Made by a program: the position numbers and the translations under genes. 48,537 nucleotides of DNA, taken from Candidatus Sulfotelmatobacter kueseliae (GTDB taxonomy: Bacteria; Acidobacteriota; Terriglobia; Terriglobales; Acidobacteriaceae). Within the stretch, counting starts at the first letter, position 1; every line of letters begins with the position of its first letter. Below, one piece after another: positions 8,796 to 18,020 of the stretch. The notes under the pieces were generated by a model. The model saw only the letters and a program-made list of their open reading frames with translations, was not told where the DNA came from and searched no databases. Location: NCBI GenBank assembly GCA_900290255.1, contig OMOD01000101.1, positions 1 through 48,537 of the forward strand, read 5' to 3'.

Positions 8796-11700
8796 TGAGC
8801 GAACCCGCCGCCAGATCCCGGCGCTGGTGGATGTATGCACTGATTGTGGGCGGAGCCGGCCTGCTCGCTTTGATGGCCGGGTTGTGGTACACCACCACGG
8901 ATTCCTTCCAAACCTATGCCCGCCGCCGTCTGGTCTCCGAACTGGAGCGGATTACCGGCGGCCGTGCCGAAATCGGCAGCTTCCACATCGTTCCCTTCCA
9001 CATGCAAGTCGAAGTGCGCGACATCACTGTCCACGGGACGGAGGCGCCGGCTGACGCACCCCTGCTTCATGCCGACCATCTGTTTGCCCAGATCAAAGTC
9101 ATTTCATTTCTGCGCACGGAATTTGGTTTCTACTCCCTGAGTCTCGAGCGTCCGGTGGTCCACATTGCGATTGCCCCGGACGGCACAACGAATATCCCCG
9201 GCACCAGGGTGTTGCGGTCGTCCTCGGAAAAAACTCCCATCGAACAGCTTTTCACACTTTCCGTTGACCATCTGTCCGTGCGCAATGGTGAGCTCCTCTG
9301 GTCTGACCGGAAGATTCCTCTGGATTTTGCTGTGGATGACGCCGGCCTGCAAATGGATTATTCCTACCTGCGGGGCCGCTACGAGAGTCATCTCAAGCTG
9401 GGCAAAGTGGATACTGTGGTCGCCGACTTCCGCCCATTTTCCTGGATGACTACAGCCGAGATCAGCCTCGGGCCTAGCTTCGCCGAAATCAAGTCTTTCC
9501 AGTGGAACTCGGGCCGGTCGCGTGTGGAGGCGAATGGACGCGTCAGCGATTTTCGCAACCCCCACGTGGATGGAAAGTACGATGCTCGGATTGATCTCGG
9601 CGAGGCCGCCGCGATTGCCCGTCAGCAGGATCTGCGCGCGGGCGTCGCCGAGTTCAAAGGCAACGGCCGCTGGTCGCTGGATGAGTTTGCGGCTACGGGC
9701 TCTATGGCGCTGAGCGACCTTAGCTGGAAGGATGTGCAGTTTGTGCTCAAGAAGGCCAGCGCCACCACCGATTATTCGGTAACGGATCAACAAATCAAGC
9801 TGTCGAAACTGCAGGGCAAGCTACTGGGCGGAGGCTTCGCCGGCGATGTGCAGGTGGATAACTGGTTGCACAGTCTTCCGGTTTCGCCGTCGGGCCAGAC
9901 GAAGAAGGGTGGGGAAGACATTCCCGTGATTACGGCTGCGCGGCCTGCAACCAAGAAAGGCGAAAAGGAAAAGCTGCCAGGCGTGCAGATCGGTGCGGTG
10001 CATCTGCGTCTGCATGATGTCTCGGCCGGAGAGACCACGGCCGCCTTGGATGTACCCGAGCATCGGCTGGGCCGTTTTCACCCGGCGGGGTTGATGGCAG
10101 GTGCGGTGGATGCCGTCTGGAGAGGTTCGCCCAAAGATGCTGAGGTGGCGTTTGCCATCGATATGAACCCGCCGCCGAACGCGGCCCCGGGCGAGTTACC
10201 GCTGACGGCTCATGCCCAGGGGCGGTATCTTGCCGGTCCTCAGGTAGTGGAACTTGCGCAATTCAGACTGTCCACGCCGTCATCACGCATTCAAGCTGCG
10301 GGGACACTTTCGCCTTCTTCCGCTCTGCATCTTTCGGTTTCGACGTCCAATCTTGAGGAATGGCGTCCGCTGGTCACGGCACTGGGAGGGCCTACCAACG
10401 TGCCTTTCCGCGTGGATGGCATGGCCACGTTCAATGGTTCGGCTGGAGGCACTCTCTCTAACCCGACGCTGGCCGGGACCGTGGTCGCGCAGGATTTCGA
10501 ATTCACGGTGCCTGCGACTTCGCGCACACGCGAGCAACAGGTTCATTGGGATTCCCTGGCGGCCAGCATCCAGTTCTCCCCGTATGAGGGTAACCTCCGG
10601 GGCGGCACGCTGCGGCGTGGCGATACCAGCGCCGACTTCGACGTCAGCGCCAGCCTGCAGCGGGGACAGTTCACCGCCGACAGTCCCTATACGGCACGGG
10701 TGAGTCTGCACAATGTGGACGTTGCCTCAACCGCTGCTTTGGCGGGCTTCGACTACCCGGTTTCAGGGAACGCAGATGTTTCCTTGCACGTCAGCGGAAC
10801 CCGCGCCAATCCCGAAGTTCAGGGACACGTCCACGCCACCAGGGCTTCGGCCTATGAGGAGCCGATCGAGAACTTCGATGCCGACCTGCGCATCGCTGAA
10901 GGCGAGACGGCTCTCAACAACATTCGGCTCACGCACGGGGACGCGGATGTCAGCGGCAACGCCGCCTATACGCCGGCGACACGTGGGTTCCGGCTCGACC
11001 TGCGGGGAACGAATTTCGATCTGGCGCGCATTCGCCAGATCCATCTCGAACGCCTGCCCATCGAGGGCCGTGCCGATTTCACTCTGCAAGGTTCAGGAAC
11101 GGTCGATGCGCCGAACCTCAATGCCGCGGTTCAGGTGCGTGATCTGACGCTTGATCGCGAACTCTCCGGCGGGGTCGAACTGGAGGCTGTGACCCAAGGT
11201 GGCGAACTGCACCTCAAGGGACACTCCGAGTTTCCTCATGGCACGCTCTTTGTGGAAGGCAACGTCGGGATGCAGGGCGATTATCCCGCGAACATCTCCG
11301 TGCGCACGGATTACGTTGACCTCGACGCCCTGTGGCGCGCCTATCTGGGCCGGCAACTGACTGGGCATTCCGCAGTCGGCGGGACGCTGACCATGCAGGG
11401 GCCGTTACGCTATCCGCGACAATGGGCGCTGAACGGCGACGCGACTGACGTCTATGTGGAAGTGGAACACGCCAAGTTGCACAATCAGGGCCCGGTACGG
11501 TTCACCTATGTGCAGCAGGTCGCACACATCGAGCCGCTGCATATGATCGGCGAGGGAACAGACATCACCGGGCAAGGCTCCATCAGCTTCGCGGGCGCGC
11601 GTGCGCTCGATCTCACGGCCGACGGACAATTTGACCTCAGGTTGCTCACCGGCCTGGATCCCGACATCTCCTCCGCGGGGCTGGTAAGCGTTCATATGAC

Positions 11701-12895
11701 AGTGGGCGGGAGCCTGGATCAGCCGCTGCCCCACGGCAGCATCCAGGTGAAAAACGGAGCCCTCAACTATGCTGGGTTGCCAAGCGGGTTGAGCGAGATG
11801 AACGGCTCGCTGGCCTTTACGCGCGACCGTCTGCACATTGAGACCATGACCGCCCGCACTGGCGGCGGCACGCTCGACCTGAAGGGCGACGCTACCAACT
11901 ATAACCAGCAGCTCGCTTTCAATCTCACGGCTGTGGGCAAGGATGTGCGCTTGCGCTATCCGCCGGGCGTCAGCTCCACTGCCGACGGGGAATTGCACTG
12001 GGTGGGAACCGGTTCGAGTTCGACCGTTTCGGGCAACATCCTGGTGACGAAGCTGGCTGTCACGCCGGGTTTTGATTTCGGATCCTATCTGGAACGCAGC
12101 CGTCAGTCGGCCGCGATCGCGCCCGCCAACTCTCCGCTTTACAACGTGAAGCTGGATGTCGGCGTCCGCACCGCGCCTGAACTTCAAATGAAGACCGCCG
12201 TGGCGCGGCTCTCCGGCGACGCCGATCTTCACCTGCGCGGCTCAGCGGCGCGTCCCAGTGTCCTTGGCCGGGCTGACATTCTTGAAGGGGACGCGACCTT
12301 CAACGGCATCAAGTTCCGCCTGGAGCGCGGCGACATCACCTTTGCCAACCCGGTCGCGATCGAACCTCAGATGAACCTCCAGGCCACGACTCACGTTCGC
12401 AACTATGATCTCGACGTTACGGTTACGGGAACCGCCGACCACCTGGCGGTCAACTATCGCTCTGAACCGCCGTTGCCCAAGTCGGACATCATCGCTCTGC
12501 TCGCTCTGGGACGCACCGGCGAGGAATCCGCCCAGTTGCAGCAGCAGTCCGGCCAGCAGCCTTTCACCGACGAAGCAACCGCCATGATCATCAATCAGGC
12601 GATCAACTCCACCGTGAGCACTCGCCTGCAAAAACTGTTCGGCGTCGGACGCATCAAGATTGATCCGCAAGGCCTGACCACCGAGACCAACCCCACGGCA
12701 CGGGGGCCGCAAGTCACCATCGAGCAGCAGTTCGCCAACAACCTTTCTCTTACCTACAGCACCAACGTTTCGCAGAGTTCAGAGCAGATCATTCAGGCCG
12801 AGTACTATTTCACCCGCAACATTTCCGCAGTCGGCACGCGCGATCAGAACGGGGTGGTCAGCTTCGATGTTCGCGTTCGGCGCCGCAAGAAATAG
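8795..12895 (+). CDS. tamB: TamB-family translocation and assembly module protein (DUF490)
   Basis: A 1366-residue protein anchored by one N-terminal membrane helix (about 12-33). A very long beta-rich region of AsmA/DUF490 type follows, with repeated gDA.vsGna-like strands. The C-terminal TamB domain (about 1090-1366) contains GRADILEGDATFNGIKFRLERG, TVTGTADHLAVNY, PLPKSDIIALLALGR and a barrel-like tail ending in RVRRRKK. TamB-like proteins bridge the inner and outer membrane, and are implicated in barrel assembly and lipid transport. Start is GTG 8795, overlapping the previous stop by one base. Co-transcription with the Omp85 protein matches the known tamA-tamB pairing. Confidence 0.92.
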   Translation: MSEPAARSRRWWMYALIVGGAGLLALMAGLWYTTTDSFQTYARRRLVSELERITGGRAEIGSFHIVPFHMQVEVRDITVHGTEAPADAPLLHADHLFAQIKVISFLRTEFGFYSLSLERPVVHIAIAPDGTTNIPGTRVLRSSSEKTPIEQLFTLSVDHLSVRNGELLWSDRKIPLDFAVDDAGLQMDYSYLRGRYESHLKLGKVDTVVADFRPFSWMTTAEISLGPSFAEIKSFQWNSGRSRVEANGRVSDFRNPHVDGKYDARIDLGEAAAIARQQDLRAGVAEFKGNGRWSLDEFAATGSMALSDLSWKDVQFVLKKASATTDYSVTDQQIKLSKLQGKLLGGGFAGDVQVDNWLHSLPVSPSGQTKKGGEDIPVITAARPATKKGEKEKLPGVQIGAVHLRLHDVSAGETTAALDVPEHRLGRFHPAGLMAGAVDAVWRGSPKDAEVAFAIDMNPPPNAAPGELPLTAHAQGRYLAGPQVVELAQFRLSTPSSRIQAAGTLSPSSALHLSVSTSNLEEWRPLVTALGGPTNVPFRVDGMATFNGSAGGTLSNPTLAGTVVAQDFEFTVPATSRTREQQVHWDSLAASIQFSPYEGNLRGGTLRRGDTSADFDVSASLQRGQFTADSPYTARVSLHNVDVASTAALAGFDYPVSGNADVSLHVSGTRANPEVQGHVHATRASAYEEPIENFDADLRIAEGETALNNIRLTHGDADVSGNAAYTPATRGFRLDLRGTNFDLARIRQIHLERLPIEGRADFTLQGSGTVDAPNLNAAVQVRDLTLDRELSGGVELEAVTQGGELHLKGHSEFPHGTLFVEGNVGMQGDYPANISVRTDYVDLDALWRAYLGRQLTGHSAVGGTLTMQGPLRYPRQWALNGDATDVYVEVEHAKLHNQGPVRFTYVQQVAHIEPLHMIGEGTDITGQGSISFAGARALDLTADGQFDLRLLTGLDPDISSAGLVSVHMTVGGSLDQPLPHGSIQVKNGALNYAGLPSGLSEMNGSLAFTRDRLHIETMTARTGGGTLDLKGDATNYNQQLAFNLTAVGKDVRLRYPPGVSSTADGELHWVGTGSSSTVSGNILVTKLAVTPGFDFGSYLERSRQSAAIAPANSPLYNVKLDVGVRTAPELQMKTAVARLSGDADLHLRGSAARPSVLGRADILEGDATFNGIKFRLERGDITFANPVAIEPQMNLQATTHVRNYDLDVTVTGTADHLAVNYRSEPPLPKSDIIALLALGRTGEESAQLQQQSGQQPFTDEATAMIINQAINSTVSTRLQKLFGVGRIKIDPQGLTTETNPTARGPQVTIEQQFANNLSLTYSTNVSQSSEQIIQAEYYFTRNISAVGTRDQNGVVSFDVRVRRRKK

Positions 12896-12903
12896 AATAA
12901 GCG

Positions 12904-13596
12904 TTGGTGGAGGTGTTCAACGCCTTGACCCAGATGACTCCCGCTGCCGAACCTGCCATATACGTCACCTTGCGCCTGCGCATGGTTGACTCTCAAATTC
13001 GCGCACGCGGCATCGAGGACGAACGCGTGCTCAGCGCCATGTCGCGTGTTCCGCGCCACGAGTTCACCGCCGGGCGCTATCGCGATCAGGCCTATGAAGA
13101 CTACCCTTTGCCGATCGGCGAAGGGCAGACGATCTCGCAGCCCTACATCGTGGCGTTGATGCTGGAGGCGCTGGCGCTCACTCCGTCCGATCGGGTTCTC
13201 GAGATCGGGACCGGCTCCGGCTATGTGACTGCGTTGCTCGCCGAACTGGCGGCGGAGATAGTCTCGCTGGAGCGCTACGCCGTCCTTGCTGATGAGGCCC
13301 GAGGTTTGCTCGCCGACTTGGGGCACTCCAACGTGAAGGTGATTGTGGGCGACGGGACGTTTGGTTTTCCGCCAGGAGCGCCCTACGACGCGATCATCGT
13401 CTCTGCGGCAGGCCCCGAGGTGCCGCGCCCATTGCTGGCGCAGCTCGCCGAAGGCGGGCGCATGATTATCCCCGTCGGCTCCTGCGACTCACAGCAATTG
13501 CAACTGATCCGCATGCGCAATGGCCAGCCGCATACCCAGTGGCGGGAACTCTGCCGGTTTGTGCCGCTGGTGGCGGGCGGGGCGATTGGGTCTTAG
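12904..13596 (+). CDS. pcm: Protein-L-isoaspartate O-methyltransferase
   Basis: This enzyme repairs isoaspartyl residues in damaged proteins using S-adenosylmethionine. The 230-residue product shows the family pattern: MVDSQIRARGIEDERVLSAM, then PRHEF, then PLPIGEGQTISQPYIVALM, and the SAM-binding motif VLEIGTGSGYVTALLA (about residues 98-113). IPVG lies near the C-terminus. Start is TTG 12904 or GTG 12907; both are weak and an internal ATG is possible. It begins 8 nt after tamB, so it may be a read-through member of that operon. The C-terminus is followed by a repeat-rich gap. Confidence 0.93.
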   Translation: MVEVFNALTQMTPAAEPAIYVTLRLRMVDSQIRARGIEDERVLSAMSRVPRHEFTAGRYRDQAYEDYPLPIGEGQTISQPYIVALMLEALALTPSDRVLEIGTGSGYVTALLAELAAEIVSLERYAVLADEARGLLADLGHSNVKVIVGDGTFGFPPGAPYDAIIVSAAGPEVPRPLLAQLAEGGRMIIPVGSCDSQQLQLIRMRNGQPHTQWRELCRFVPLVAGGAIGS

Positions 13597-13735
13597 GTGT
13601 CAGGTCTCAGGTCTTGGGCCTGAGGTCTCGGGGTTCGGTTCAAGCTGCTGACCCTGGAATGAGGAAGCGTGACGCCCAAGACCAAGACAGGAGACCTAGG
13701 CCCCAAGACCCAAGTCCCAAGACCTGACCTTGCAT
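13597..13735. repeat. GGTCTC/GGTCTT-iterated inverted repeat region
   Basis: The left half carries several GGTCT(C/T) units in a row and the right half carries their complements (CCAAGACC, GAGACC, CAAGACC). The best arms are TCAGGTCTTGGG (13607-13618) and CCCAAGACCTGA (13716-13727), a perfect 12-bp inverted repeat. The apparent open reading frame across it (from 13669) is low-complexity and lies upstream of the true start of the next gene, so it is not considered coding. It may act as a hairpin between pcm and the prenyltransferase gene. Confidence 0.65.
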
Positions 13736-13749
13736 TTACAATCTACCGA

Positions 13750-14613
13750 GTGCCTGTCCTGCACAACCTGCGCGTGACCCTGGAGATGATCAAGTGGGAG
13801 CACTCCGTTTTCGCGCTTCCGTTTGCCCTGTGCGGGGCCATGCTGGCGGCGCGAGGACTGCCGACCGCGCATCAACTCATTTGGATCGTGGTCGCCATGG
13901 TCGCGGCTCGTTCGGCTGCGATGGCATTCAATCGCCTGGTCGACGCTTCCATTGATGCTGCCAACCCGCGCACCAGCGCCCGCGCCTTGCCGGCAGGCCA
14001 TCTCAGCCCCGCATTCGTGGCCACCTTCGTCGTCGGGTCGAGTGGCGTCTTCGTTCTTGCCGCTGCCCAATTGAACCGCTTGGCGTTGTGGCTCTCGCCA
14101 GGCGCGCTAGCGGTACTGTTGCTCTACTCCTATACCAAGCGCTTCACTCGCTGGTCGCATCTGGTGCTCGGCTTCGCGTTGGGTATGGCTCCTGCCGCCG
14201 CGTGGATCGCGGTGCGCGGGTCGCTCGACGCTCGGATTCTGCTGCTCACTGCCGCGGTCACATTCTGGGTGGGCGGCTTCGACGTCCTCTACGCCTGCCA
14301 GGATTTCGATTTTGACCGGCAAACCGGCCTGCATTCCATCCCGCGCCATTTGGGCATTCCTGCGGCTTTGTGGATCGCGCGCAGCTTTCACCTGGTGATG
14401 GTGGGCCTCCTCGTAGCCCTGCTGATCGTCTTTGCCATGGGGAAGTTGGCGGCCTGCGGCATTCTGGTGGTGATTCTGCTTCTGCTCTACGAGCATTCCC
14501 TGGTTAAGCCCAACGATTTGTCGAAGCTCAATGCTGCGTTCTTCACCATGAACGGGGTTATTTCGGTGCTGTTTTTCTTTTTTGTGGCAGGGGATTTGCT
14601 GCTGCGGAAATGA
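13750..14613 (+). CDS. mqnP: UbiA-family polyprenyltransferase, probable menaquinone (futalosine pathway) enzyme
   Basis: Integral membrane prenyltransferase of about 287 residues with eight or nine hydrophobic helices. The two Asp-rich UbiA motifs are visible: NRLVDASIDAANPRTSARALPAG in the first half (NxxxDxxxD pattern) and DVLYACQDFDFDRQTG in the second. The closest named group is the MqnP/4-hydroxybenzoate polyprenyltransferase-like set. MqnE only 1.2 kb downstream supports the futalosine menaquinone route. Start is chosen at GTG 13750 (VPVLHNLRVTLEMIKWEHS) because the upstream extension is repeat DNA. A TACAAT lies 7 nt before the GTG. The symbol is a context-based inference. Confidence 0.82.
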   Translation: MPVLHNLRVTLEMIKWEHSVFALPFALCGAMLAARGLPTAHQLIWIVVAMVAARSAAMAFNRLVDASIDAANPRTSARALPAGHLSPAFVATFVVGSSGVFVLAAAQLNRLALWLSPGALAVLLLYSYTKRFTRWSHLVLGFALGMAPAAAWIAVRGSLDARILLLTAAVTFWVGGFDVLYACQDFDFDRQTGLHSIPRHLGIPAALWIARSFHLVMVGLLVALLIVFAMGKLAACGILVVILLLLYEHSLVKPNDLSKLNAAFFTMNGVISVLFFFFVAGDLLLRK

Positions 14614-14679
14614 GTGGTCCCCTGCTCTTACCTTGTTCCTACGTACCGTGGCATAATCGCTGACACCTTTGGAGGTTCT

Positions 14680-15609
14680 ATGCTCCGTGTGACCTGCGCT
14701 CTTTTCTTGCTCGTAACTCTTTCTTCAGCCCAGCAGCCGGCTCCGGCTCCAGCGCCCGCTCCCGGCAGCCCGGCCGACCTGGTTCAGCAAGGACAGAAGC
14801 TCAGCCGCGAAGGCAAGCAGGACGAGGCTCTTGCCCTTTTTCGCCAGGCGCTTGACAAGGATTCCAGTCTTTACGAGGCGCATCTCGCGGCGGGCGCGGC
14901 GCTTGATTTAAAGGGCGACTACGCGGAGGCGCAAGAGCACTTCACCAAGGCGATTGAGGTCGCTCCAGCAGATTCGAAGCAGCAGGCGCTGCGCGCGATG
15001 GCATTTTCCTACACATTCGCGGGCAATGCCGATAAGGCTGCGGCGGCAGAGACCGAGGTTTTCAATGCGCGTATCGCCAAGAACGACCTGGTTGGCGCTG
15101 CGGAAACTTGCAACGAACTTGCCCGCATCTATCTTGAGTTGGGCGACGTCGACAACGCCAACAAGTGGTACAAGACGGGATACGAGACGGTATCGCGCAA
15201 GCCCGATCTGAGCGAGGCCGACAGAAATCTCTTCCTCTTCCGCTGGGAGAATGCCCAGGCGCGCATCGCCGCCCGCCGCGGCCAAGCCGGCGAGGCCCAG
15301 CAACACGTGGCTGCGGCAAAAGCCGCACTAGATAAGGCGAATAACCCGAATCAGGCGCGTTTCTACCCGTATCTCACCGGCTATGTGGCTTTCTATACCG
15401 GAGACTACAAGACGGCGATTGCCGAATTGCAGAAAGCCGACCAGCGCGATCCATTTATTTTGGTCTTGCTGGGCCAGGCTTATGAGAAATCCGGCGACAC
15501 GGCCCAGGCGAAGGATTACTACCGCAAAGTTCTCGAGATCAACACCCACAATCCCACCAACGCCTTCGCCCGGCCGCTGGCCAGGAAGAAACTCGAAGGG
15601 AGAGCCTGA
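14680..15609 (+). CDS. Secreted tetratricopeptide-repeat protein
   Basis: ATG 14680 follows GGAGG by 4 nt and begins a signal peptide (LRVTCALFLLVTLSSA). A Pro-Ala-rich linker follows, then about six TPR-like helical pairs (for example AHLAAGAALDLKGDYAEAQEHFTKAIEVAP and ILVLLGQAYEKSGDTAQAKDYYRKVLEIN, abridged from about residues 68-97 and 265-293). TPR arrays are protein-binding scaffolds; the partner is unknown. It sits between the two menaquinone genes but nothing ties it functionally to them. The frame extends upstream to 14614, but that part lacks a ribosome site and would mask the signal peptide. Confidence 0.85.
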   Translation: MLRVTCALFLLVTLSSAQQPAPAPAPAPGSPADLVQQGQKLSREGKQDEALALFRQALDKDSSLYEAHLAAGAALDLKGDYAEAQEHFTKAIEVAPADSKQQALRAMAFSYTFAGNADKAAAAETEVFNARIAKNDLVGAAETCNELARIYLELGDVDNANKWYKTGYETVSRKPDLSEADRNLFLFRWENAQARIAARRGQAGEAQQHVAAAKAALDKANNPNQARFYPYLTGYVAFYTGDYKTAIAELQKADQRDPFILVLLGQAYEKSGDTAQAKDYYRKVLEINTHNPTNAFARPLARKKLEGRA

Positions 15610-15687
15610 AGCGCGGTTGGAATCATGTTGCTGAGCCTACACGAGGGGGAAGTTCAGGGAGGGGCGTTCGAATTTCTCGGATGATTT

Positions 15688-15777
15688 CTTTGCGCCCTTT
15701 GCGATGCGTTCGCGTACTTCGCGGTTTCAGATCTTTTACCGCAAGGCCCGCGAAGAATGGCCGCGAAGTCCGCAAAG
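15688..15777. repeat. Degenerate nested inverted repeat between TPR gene and mqnE
   Basis: Outer arms CTTTGCG (15688-15694) and CGCAAAG (15771-15777) enclose inner arms ACTTCGCGG (15716-15724) and CCGCGAAGT (15761-15769). This looks like the ctttgcg...cgcaaag intergenic element common in many GC-rich bacterial genomes. The rest of the 205-bp gap (15610-15814) shows no gene. Confidence 0.5.
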
Positions 15778-15814
15778 CAGGGGGCACCGCCCGCAATAGA
15801 CTGCATGCGGTATC

Positions 15815-16954
15815 ATGAAAATGATGTCAGCGACGCGTCCTTTTCAGACCGATGATCCTCGCCTCGCGCCCATCCACGCCAAGGTCATGGCTGGAGTGCG
15901 GCTCGATGCTGACGACGCTCTGGCTTTTTATCGCACGGGCGACATTCTCGCTGTCGGCTGGATAGCGAACTCCGTGCGCGAGCGCTTGCACGGCAACAAG
16001 ACATATTTCAACGTCAATCGCCACATCAATCCCACGAACGTCTGCATCGCCGCCTGCCGCCTGTGTGCGTTTGGCCGCAAGAAGGACACGGCCGGCGCCT
16101 ACACCATGGCACTCGAAGAAGCTTTCGCGACGGCGGCTTCCGGATATTCCGAGGCGGTCACGGAATTCCACATCGTTGGCGGGCTTCATCCCGACCTGCC
16201 GTTTCAGTATTTCCTCGATCTGTGTTCCGGCCTGAAACAACGCTTTCCGCAGGTGCATCTCAAAGCCTTCACCATGGTCGAAATCGCTTATCTGGCGCGG
16301 CGGGCCAAGCTCTCGATCCGAGAGACGCTGGAACAACTCAAAAGGTCAGGCGTGGATTCTCTCCCCGGCGGCGGTGCCGAGATTTTCGCCGACCGCGTGC
16401 GCCACATCATTTGCGACCATAAAATCGACGGCGACCAGTGGCTCGATACCGCGCGGCTCGCTCATCAGATCGGCCTGAAATCGAATGCGACCATGCTCTA
16501 CGGTCACGTCGAGAACGACGAAGACCGCGTTGACCACCTGCTCAAGCTGCGCGCCCTGCAGGACGAGACCGGAGGCTTCCAGACCTTTATTCCGCTGGCG
16601 TTTCATCCCGAAAACACTCCGCTGCAGCACCTCCCGAAGACCACCGGGATGCAGGACATCAAGCAAATCGCGGTCAGCCGGCTGGTGCTCGACAATTTTC
16701 CGCACATCAAGTCTTACTGGCAGATGATGACGCCGAAGATCGCGCAGATTTCTCTGCGTTTCGGCGCCGACGACATGGATGGCACGGTGATCGAAGAGAA
16801 GATTTACCACGACGCCGGCGCCACCACGCCGCAAGGCATGCGCCGCGAAGAACTGGAGCGGTTGATACGCGAGGCGGGACGCGAGCCTGTCGAACGCGAC
16901 ACGCTCTACCGCCCGGTCACGAGGACGGAGACCTCGGTCACTGTCGCGGTGTAG
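15815..16954 (+). CDS. mqnE: Aminofutalosine synthase, radical SAM enzyme MqnE
   Basis: MqnE converts chorismate-derived 3-[(1-carboxyvinyl)oxy]benzoate to aminofutalosine, the first committed radical SAM step of the futalosine menaquinone pathway. The 379-residue protein has the radical SAM cluster motif C77-x3-C81-x2-C84 (CIAACRLC), then EFHIVGGLHPDLPF, TMVEIAYLARR, DSLPGGGAEIF and FHPENTPLQ, all typical of the MqnE/MqnC family and closest to MqnE. The start could be ATG 15815, 15821 or 15824. A TATCAT at 15811-15816 lies 7 nt before 15824 and there is no Shine-Dalgarno site, which favours a leaderless start at 15824. It converges on the PIN gene with an 18-bp gap. Confidence 0.92.
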   Translation: MKMMSATRPFQTDDPRLAPIHAKVMAGVRLDADDALAFYRTGDILAVGWIANSVRERLHGNKTYFNVNRHINPTNVCIAACRLCAFGRKKDTAGAYTMALEEAFATAASGYSEAVTEFHIVGGLHPDLPFQYFLDLCSGLKQRFPQVHLKAFTMVEIAYLARRAKLSIRETLEQLKRSGVDSLPGGGAEIFADRVRHIICDHKIDGDQWLDTARLAHQIGLKSNATMLYGHVENDEDRVDHLLKLRALQDETGGFQTFIPLAFHPENTPLQHLPKTTGMQDIKQIAVSRLVLDNFPHIKSYWQMMTPKIAQISLRFGADDMDGTVIEEKIYHDAGATTPQGMRREELERLIREAGREPVERDTLYRPVTRTETSVTVAV

Positions 16955-16972
16955 GGAACTCCTGCCTCTATG

Positions 16973-17731
16973 TTAGTAGTACGTACGGGGCCCAGACTCC
17001 GTATAGGGGTACTGATCTCTTTCCGTGACACCCAAAGCATTCAGCAGTTGCTCGGGTGAAACAGCTCTGCAGCGAAAATCAAGCTCATGACAGTTTCGGA
17101 GAGCGTTGACGAATTTCTTGTCGATCATGAGAAAGAAGTCCAATCCGTTAGCCTCTGCCGTCCAAAGGTGGAATGCGTCGGGATAATGTGTTCTTGCGAG
17201 GTGTCGGCACAGCGACTTAAATCGCCCTAGCTGAGTTAGGTTCGTCTGCTCGGAAGCAGGCAGCTTCGCCCAGAACTCGCGGGCGCGCGGTAGCAGGGGT
17301 TCGGGTAGGTTTAGGAGGAAATCACAGAACTCAAGCAACTCTTCCTTCTTCAAATAGTAGTCAAAGTCTATGTTCTGGCGAAACCTTGGCCTGTTTACGG
17401 CAGCTTGGCATTTCTTAATCTCAACATCCAAAAACAAATCTCCGAAGGTATTAGCCATTCCACGGCTAGCCCTCATCTCCTCAAACTCAAGCTCCGAATA
17501 GGTGTAGGGTACAAGTGCACCCTCGTGAGTCATCCGCACTATCGTTGGTAAACACTCGACCTGCTGTCGAAGCCACGGATCATGCGGTAGGGGTTTCGGT
17601 TGCCACGCTGCAATGCGACTGACGAGATCACGGTTTGCCCATCTGATTCTCCTTTCGATCTGTGCCTCGTGTGTGAACACGCCACGACGGAGCACGCTCA
17701 GGTCTATGAGCACTGTCTTAGCGCGGGTCAC
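16973..17731 (-). CDS. PIN-domain protein (putative ribonuclease)
   Basis: The N-terminus VTRAKTVLIDLSVL gives the first PIN aspartate. The C-terminal half has YPDAFHLWTAEANGLDFFLM followed by IDKKF, matching the conserved D..H..A...G.D.fLt.D pattern of PIN nucleases. Between them is an unusually long helical insert, making a protein of about 252 residues instead of the 130-150 of VapC toxins. I place the start at GTG 17731, overlapping the brnA stop by 14 nt. The frame continues upstream to 17785 inside brnA. Coupling to an antitoxin gene suggests a toxin or accessory nuclease, but a longer PIN protein may have another role. The region looks less GC-rich than its neighbours, consistent with lateral acquisition. 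Confidence 0.65.
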   Translation of the reverse strand: MTRAKTVLIDLSVLRRGVFTHEAQIERRIRWANRDLVSRIAAWQPKPLPHDPWLRQQVECLPTIVRMTHEGALVPYTYSELEFEEMRASRGMANTFGDLFLDVEIKKCQAAVNRPRFRQNIDFDYYLKKEELLEFCDFLLNLPEPLLPRAREFWAKLPASEQTNLTQLGRFKSLCRHLARTHYPDAFHLWTAEANGLDFFLMIDKKFVNALRNCHELDFRCRAVSPEQLLNALGVTERDQYPYTESGPRTYY

Positions 17732-18020
17732 GTGCCTTGCCTCGCCGCACAGCACGGCTTCCAATCTCCGCGCTTGCCATCGCATGCCTCAGCAGGAAGT
17801 TAACTCTCGTCTGATAGCCTCTGCCGTACCCCTTCAGCCATTCCAGAACGTCGGCATCCAAGCGCATCGTCACGGCCTTCTTTGGCGGACGGTAGAACTT
17901 GCCCATCTCGGCCTTGCTCCAGTCCACCACCTCCGGCATATCAGTGAGGTCGATATCTTCGTCTCTGATTGCCGCAAGAGCGGCGATGTCTCGTTTTTGT
18001 TCCTTGCTTAGCTTCCTCAT
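17718..18020 (-). CDS. brnA: BrnA-family antitoxin
   Basis: About 100 residues from ATG 18020, which is preceded by AAAGGAG. The longer frame from GTG 18035 adds five residues that are really the ribosome site. The C-terminal half has the BrnA ribbon-helix-helix signature: KKAVTMRLDADVLEWLKGYG then GYQTRVNFLLRHAM (about residues 47-81). BrnA neutralises the BrnT ribonuclease and represses the operon by binding a palindrome. Here it lies directly downstream of a frameshifted brnT and overlaps the PIN gene. The antitoxin itself looks intact. Confidence 0.85.
   Translation of the reverse strand: MRKLSKEQKRDIAALAAIRDEDIDLTDMPEVVDWSKAEMGKFYRPPKKAVTMRLDADVLEWLKGYGRGYQTRVNFLLRHAMASAEIGSRAVRRGKARDPR

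Noticed and set aside
11405-12232. Long antisense frames opposite tamB
   Set aside because: The coding strand shows a clear TamB domain; the antisense translations have shadow-like composition.
13669-13749. N-terminal extension of the prenyltransferase frame
   Set aside because: It translates repeat DNA (low-complexity Lys/Pro/Gly), has no ribosome site, and a normal UbiA N-terminus begins at GTG 13750.
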